Of a DNA stretch of 8,592 bases, positions 5,786-8,592 are shown in pieces. The notes beneath the pieces are model-generated. The model made no database searches and had not been told where the DNA came from. It saw only the letters and a program-made list of their open reading frames with translations. The position numbers and the translations under genes are program-made. This DNA is from Cyanobacteria bacterium UBA9971 (lineage in GTDB: Bacteria > Cyanobacteriota > Vampirovibrionia > Gastranaerophilales > UBA9971), in contig DNRP01000131.1 of the NCBI GenBank assembly GCA_003499955.1, positions 3,131-11,722 of the forward strand, read 5' to 3'. Each line of letters begins with the position of its first letter. The first letter of the stretch is position 1.

Positions 5786-6412
5786 TTACCCTGCCTCTTT
5801 TTGAAGTCTGAAAAGCTCGTTTTCCAGATTAAGTCTATATTCTTCGACTTCTTCGCCAGAAAGTTTTTTAGGGACATAAATCGGCTCGCCGTAAAAATTT
5901 TTTACAGTAGCAAAAGGGAACGGTATTTTGTACCTATCCCAGGAATTTATCTCTATTTTCCGGTTGACAGAAGGAACAAGGGGAATTATGGGTTTCTGTG
6001 ACATCTGGGCAATCTTTATAACGCCTTCTTTTACCTCGCAAATGGGTCCTTTAGGTCCGTCTACGGTATAAGCAATAGATTTATCGGCTTTAAGCACCTT
6101 TAAAAGTTCCCTTAAAGCTTTTGAGCCGTCGCGTTTCATAGAACCCCGCACTGTGGAAAATCCGAGTTTTTCGGTGACTCTTGCTATGATTTCCCCGTCA
6201 AGGCTAGGGCTTATCAAGAGATGAAGGTCTTTTCTTGAAGGTACACCAAGTAATCCGTACTGCCAACCATGCCAGAGCGCAAATATAGCTGATTTTTGAT
6301 AATTAACATTTTGGAAATCGCACGAAACATCAAGGATTTTAATCCCTGCATACGCCAAATTCGCGAAGCGGGTTACTTTTTTTTCTTCGTAATCGTGTCT
6401 TTCCGCTGCCAT
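5786..6412 (-). CDS. DUF374 lysophospholipid/lipid A-type acyltransferase
   Basis: The 208-aa protein belongs to the DUF374 branch of glycerolipid-type acyltransferases. Visible motifs: ALWHGWQ (45-51) with the catalytic-type H48 in the family pattern WHG, SPSLDGE (68-74), a following VRGS (88-91), TVDGPKGP (116-123), and GVIKIAQMSQKPIIPL (130-145). These give the expected order of the family, and length is normal. DUF374 includes LpxJ of Helicobacter and Campylobacter, a late lipid A acyltransferase, and the location as third gene behind lpxI and lpxB favours a lipid A role. That specificity is inferred, and a phospholipid substrate is possible. The ATG lies 2 nt after the lpxB stop. Its likely ribosome binding site, AAGGA (minus strand, 6424-6428), is part of a palindromic repeat copy. 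No strong transmembrane helix is evident; membrane association is expected to be peripheral. Confidence 0.88.
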   Translation of the reverse strand: MAAERHDYEEKKVTRFANLAYAGIKILDVSCDFQNVNYQKSAIFALWHGWQYGLLGVPSRKDLHLLISPSLDGEIIARVTEKLGFSTVRGSMKRDGSKALRELLKVLKADKSIAYTVDGPKGPICEVKEGVIKIAQMSQKPIIPLVPSVNRKIEINSWDRYKIPFPFATVKNFYGEPIYVPKKLSGEEVEEYRLNLENELFRLQKEAG

Positions 6413-6414
6413 TA

Positions 6415-7593
6415 TTAAATAGATCCTTCGCTTTGCTCAGGATGACAGGGTGTGTTCAAAAAATTGTTAATTATTTTTGCAACTTCTTTGGAAGCGACTT
6501 TTTCGCCGAGCGTGTTCTGGATTTGGCTTAATTCATGAATCATTTGTTCTCTTTTTTCGCTGTTATAAAGTAAGGATAGGACTTCTTGGGAGATAAGTTC
6601 GGGTTTTGCCCTGTGCTGAACAAATTCTTCCACAATTTTTTTGCCCGCTATTATGTTTGGGAGAGAAATAAATTTTAAATATCTGACACAAAGATAAAGG
6701 AAATAAGCCAGCGAAGGAGCTTTATAGCTAATAACCATCGGCGTTGTGTACATAGCGGCTTCTAAAGTTATCGTGCCTGATGCGAGAATTACCGCATCAG
6801 AACTTGAAAGAAGTGCATGATTCTGATTTTTAAGTACTTTTATCTCGATATTTTCTTTTTTTCTAAAGTCGTCGAGGTATTTATTTATCAACTTGTCGTC
6901 GATGTTTGGTGCTTGACCGAGGCAAAACTGAATTTTCTTGGAGTGCCGGTGAATTTGTTTTACTGACTCAAGAAAAACCGGCATGAGATAATTAATTTCC
7001 ATCTTCCTGCTGCCGGGAAAAACGCCGACAATTTTGTTATTCGGGTCGATGTTATTTTGTTTTATAAAATCTTCCCTGTCAAAATTCTGCGGCAATTGCG
7101 AAATTAGCGGATGTCCGACATATTCGGCGTTTATGCCTTTTTCTTTGTACAGTTTTTCTTCAAAAGGAAAAATCGTCATCATTTTGGTGACATATTTTTT
7201 GACTTTGTTTATGCGACCTTTTCTCGAAGCCCAGACTTGCGGAGAGATGTAATAAAATATCTCAATCCCGCGTTTTTTAAGCTCTTTAGCGAGTCGAAGG
7301 TTGAATCCACCGTAATCTATAAGCAATACAAGGTCGGGCTGGTATTCTGTCGTTAAGTAATTAACGAGGTTTTGCCCCAGTTTTATGTGGCTAAAGAGAC
7401 TTTTGAATGCGTCAAGCCCTACTACAGCCATTTTGCTGTGGTCGCTGAAAAGTTTTACACCTTCTGATTCTAAGGATTTTCCGCCTATAGCTTCAATTTT
7501 GATATTGAGATTTAGTTTTTTTATTTCCCTGACTATATAAGAGGCGTGTATGTCGCCTGAATGCTCGCCTGTAACTATAAATATTTTTTTCAT
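6415..7593 (-). CDS. lpxB: Lipid-A-disaccharide synthase (LpxB) with a repeat-encoded C-terminal tail
   Basis: LpxB is a GT19 glycosyltransferase that joins UDP-2,3-diacyl-GlcN and 2,3-diacyl-GlcN-1-P (lipid X) to form the lipid A disaccharide at the inner face of the cytoplasmic membrane. The 392-aa protein has the family motifs GEHSGD (9-14), LIDYGGFN (91-98; D93 kept, a Gly where some homologues have a second Asp), YISPQVWASRKGR (115-127), GHPL (160-163), PGSRKMEI (193-200), ASGTITLEAA (271-280) and SLPNIIAGKKIVEEFVQ (310-326). Length is normal for the family. Its ATG overlaps the lpxI stop as ATGA, so it is translationally coupled and shows no clear ribosome binding site of its own. Residues about 383-392 (CHPEQSEGSI) come from a palindromic repeat, replacing or extending the natural C-terminus after the final helix. 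Confidence 0.96.
   Translation of the reverse strand: MKKIFIVTGEHSGDIHASYIVREIKKLNLNIKIEAIGGKSLESEGVKLFSDHSKMAVVGLDAFKSLFSHIKLGQNLVNYLTTEYQPDLVLLIDYGGFNLRLAKELKKRGIEIFYYISPQVWASRKGRINKVKKYVTKMMTIFPFEEKLYKEKGINAEYVGHPLISQLPQNFDREDFIKQNNIDPNNKIVGVFPGSRKMEINYLMPVFLESVKQIHRHSKKIQFCLGQAPNIDDKLINKYLDDFRKKENIEIKVLKNQNHALLSSSDAVILASGTITLEAAMYTTPMVISYKAPSLAYFLYLCVRYLKFISLPNIIAGKKIVEEFVQHRAKPELISQEVLSLLYNSEKREQMIHELSQIQNTLGEKVASKEVAKIINNFLNTPCHPEQSEGSI
6421..6447 (-). repeat. TGTCATCCTGAG repeat half-unit forming the end of lpxB
   Basis: On the minus strand the unit reads TGTCATCCTGAGCAAAGC and continues to GAAGGATCT. All 27 bp (6421-6447) are identical to 8487-8513, the right arm of the element in the lipid A operon leader. 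In the lpxB frame it is read as CHPEQSEGS. Its AAGGA lies 11 nt before the ATG of the acyltransferase gene and is the best Shine-Dalgarno candidate for it. Confidence 0.92.
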
Positions 7594-8414
7594 ACCGCTA
7601 TAAACACCATTTTGTTTTTATCTGCAAACTCAATCATCTTATCTTTTTCCACCGTAAAAGTTTCTCCTGCTTCAATAGCGAGAACTTTTCCACCGAATTT
7701 GTGCATGTTTTTCAGGGTTCTAAGACCTACTGCCGGAATATCAAAACGCTTATCCTGCTCGGGTTTGCTGACTTTAACCACGGTTGCGTTTTTGTTTCCA
7801 AGCTTGCAGCCTCTTTCGATACATCTGTCGGTGCCTTCTATGGCTTCTACCGCTAGAACCATTTTGTTCTGAACCACTACTGTCTGCCCTAAATCCAGTC
7901 CGCCTATGCCTTTTGCTATCTGAAAACCGTATTCTATGTCAATCTGCTGTAAGTCATCAGGGGAGTATTTGCCTATAATACCTTTTTGCGGGAAATATTC
8001 TTTTAAGAAAAGGGTCTGGTCGATAACTTCGAGGTTGTCTTCGGCGAGTGATTCTATGAGTTTCAGCATCAAAGCGTCGTCATTAAGCCGTTTTGTCTGT
8101 TTTAAAAGAGAAATGGCTCTCGAATCCAGCCTGAGGTTTCTCAAAAGCATTGTTTTGCTTACTTTCCCTACGAAAGTGATTTGTGTAATGTCTTCTTGAT
8201 GGGCGATATTTACCATTTTTTGGACTTCTCCCGCGCAGCAGGAGTAAACTTTTTTGCAGTGGGGTTCCAGTTCTTTCTTGTTGGTCGGGGAAAGAGAGAT
8301 GGCAATTATTTCATGCCCGTTTTTTGAGGCGTTTTTGGCGAGGCTGACGGGGAGTTCTCCGTCGCCTGCGATTAATCCTATGGTTTTTGATAATTTTTTA
8401 TCTACTGTTTCCAC
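7590..8414 (-). CDS. lpxI: UDP-2,3-diacylglucosamine pyrophosphatase LpxI
   Basis: LpxI hydrolyses UDP-2,3-diacylglucosamine to 2,3-diacyl-GlcN-1-P (lipid X) and UMP, the step done by LpxH in E. coli. The 274-aa protein shows the N-terminal family motif GLIAGDGELP (13-22), FVGKVSK (81-87), the central GIGGLDLGQTVVV (169-181), GTDRCIERG (194-202) and the C-terminal KPEQDKRFDIPAVGLRT (217-233), which holds D225, a position reported as essential in Caulobacter LpxI. Length matches the family. The start is a GTG (minus strand, 8412-8414). AGGA (minus strand, 8424-8427) lies 9 nt upstream, and an in-frame stop just beyond excludes a longer form. It is the first visible gene of a tightly packed operon with lpxB, which uses its product directly. 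Confidence 0.95.
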   Translation of the reverse strand: METVDKKLSKTIGLIAGDGELPVSLAKNASKNGHEIIAISLSPTNKKELEPHCKKVYSCCAGEVQKMVNIAHQEDITQITFVGKVSKTMLLRNLRLDSRAISLLKQTKRLNDDALMLKLIESLAEDNLEVIDQTLFLKEYFPQKGIIGKYSPDDLQQIDIEYGFQIAKGIGGLDLGQTVVVQNKMVLAVEAIEGTDRCIERGCKLGNKNATVVKVSKPEQDKRFDIPAVGLRTLKNMHKFGGKVLAIEAGETFTVEKDKMIEFADKNKMVFIAV

Positions 8415-8436
8415 TCTTACGCGTCCTGTTTATTAA

Positions 8437-8513
8437 TGTCATTTTGAGGGTTTAATCTGTCAATTGGTGAAATTAGTCTAATGGACAGATCCTTCGCTTT
8501 GCTCAGGATGACA
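8437..8513 (-). repeat. 77-bp TGTCAT-ended inverted repeat in the lipid A operon leader
   Basis: On the plus strand the ends are TGTCATTTTGAG (8437-8448) and CTCAGGATGACA (8502-8513), complementary at 10 of 12 positions. An inner pair, ATCTGTC (8455-8461) with GACAGAT (8484-8490), is perfect. This is the complete form of the element truncated after glgA, and its right arm equals the copy at the lpxB end. It lies between the putative promoter and the lpxI start, so it would be transcribed as a long hairpin ending about 22 nt before the GTG. Confidence 0.85.
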
Positions 8514-8527
8514 ACTACTTTCTTTAA

Positions 8528-8556
8528 ATTATACCTGAACCACAGGAAAAATTTAA
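8528..8556 (-). promoter_or_regulatory. Possible sigma-70-type promoter for lpxI-lpxB-acyltransferase
   Basis: Reading the minus strand, a perfect TATAAT occupies 8533-8528, and 17 bp upstream lies TTAAAT (8556-8551), a weak -35. Transcription would start near 8521 and give a leader of about 105 nt that contains the 77-bp repeat. In AT-rich DNA a chance TATAAT is possible. The remaining sequence to 8592 shows no recognisable gene: short open frames on the minus strand could be the tail of an upstream operon gene but are too short to identify. Confidence 0.4.
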
Positions 8557-8592
8557 TATTTTTTGGACAAGGAAAGAGTACAGGGCAGCGGG

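Noticed and set aside
7034..7356. Plus-strand frames of 72 and 81 codons within lpxB
   Set aside because: They are antisense to well-conserved LpxB motifs, have Phe-rich unlikely translations and no ribosome binding sites.
8514..8592. C-terminal end of an upstream lipid A gene (such as lpxA)
   Set aside because: Short minus-strand frames run in from the window edge, but none has a recognisable motif, so a gene cannot be supported.

Overview
The window comes from an AT-rich, Gram-negative-type bacterium. It carries lipid A biosynthesis genes (lpxI, lpxB and a DUF374 acyltransferase), acetyl-CoA carboxylase genes (accB, accC), a 16S rRNA methyltransferase (rsmD) and a long glycogen/starch synthase (glgA-type). 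The gene set, the low GC, the Asn/Ser-rich N-terminal extension of the glycogen synthase ending in SFTGNP, and the dense TGTCAT-ended palindromic repeats resemble the non-photosynthetic cyanobacterial relatives (Melainabacteria/Vampirovibrionia, Gastranaerophilales). That assignment is an inference from memory of gene style. Elusimicrobiota or another uncultured Gram-negative lineage is not excluded.

Left part (1-5008, + strand): accB, a repeat copy, two small membrane-protein genes (85 and 36 aa), accC, rsmD (start overlaps the accC stop by one base), an 87-bp intergenic stretch with a perfect 11-bp tandem repeat, then glgA. AccB and AccC are the biotin carrier and biotin carboxylase of acetyl-CoA carboxylase and feed fatty acid synthesis. 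The two small genes between them are not part of the usual accBC pair.

Middle (5009-5785): a 777-bp convergent intergenic region with no credible gene. It is filled with inverted-repeat elements: at least four units with TGTCAT/ATGACA-type ends, a short hairpin, and a different 135-bp nested palindrome that starts and ends with CTAGTAT-type arms.

Right part (5786-8592, - strand): an operon read right to left, lpxI -> lpxB -> DUF374 lysophospholipid/lipid A-type acyltransferase. The spacing is very tight (ATGA overlap, then a 2-nt gap). A perfect TATAAT lies upstream, and a 77-bp repeat element sits in the inferred 5' leader. LpxI makes 2,3-diacyl-GlcN-1-P (lipid X), LpxB condenses it with UDP-diacyl-GlcN into the lipid A disaccharide, and the acyltransferase may add a later acyl chain.

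The most notable signal is how the palindromic repeats relate to genes. One 32-bp half-element is embedded in frame inside rsmD and is identical to a copy in the convergent intergenic region. Another supplies the last ~10 codons of lpxB and the likely ribosome binding site of the next gene. A third follows accB by one base and abuts the start of the next gene. A fourth lies in the leader of the lipid A operon. These repeats are therefore being read as protein and as translation or leader signals, comparable to in-frame palindromic elements described in Rickettsia.
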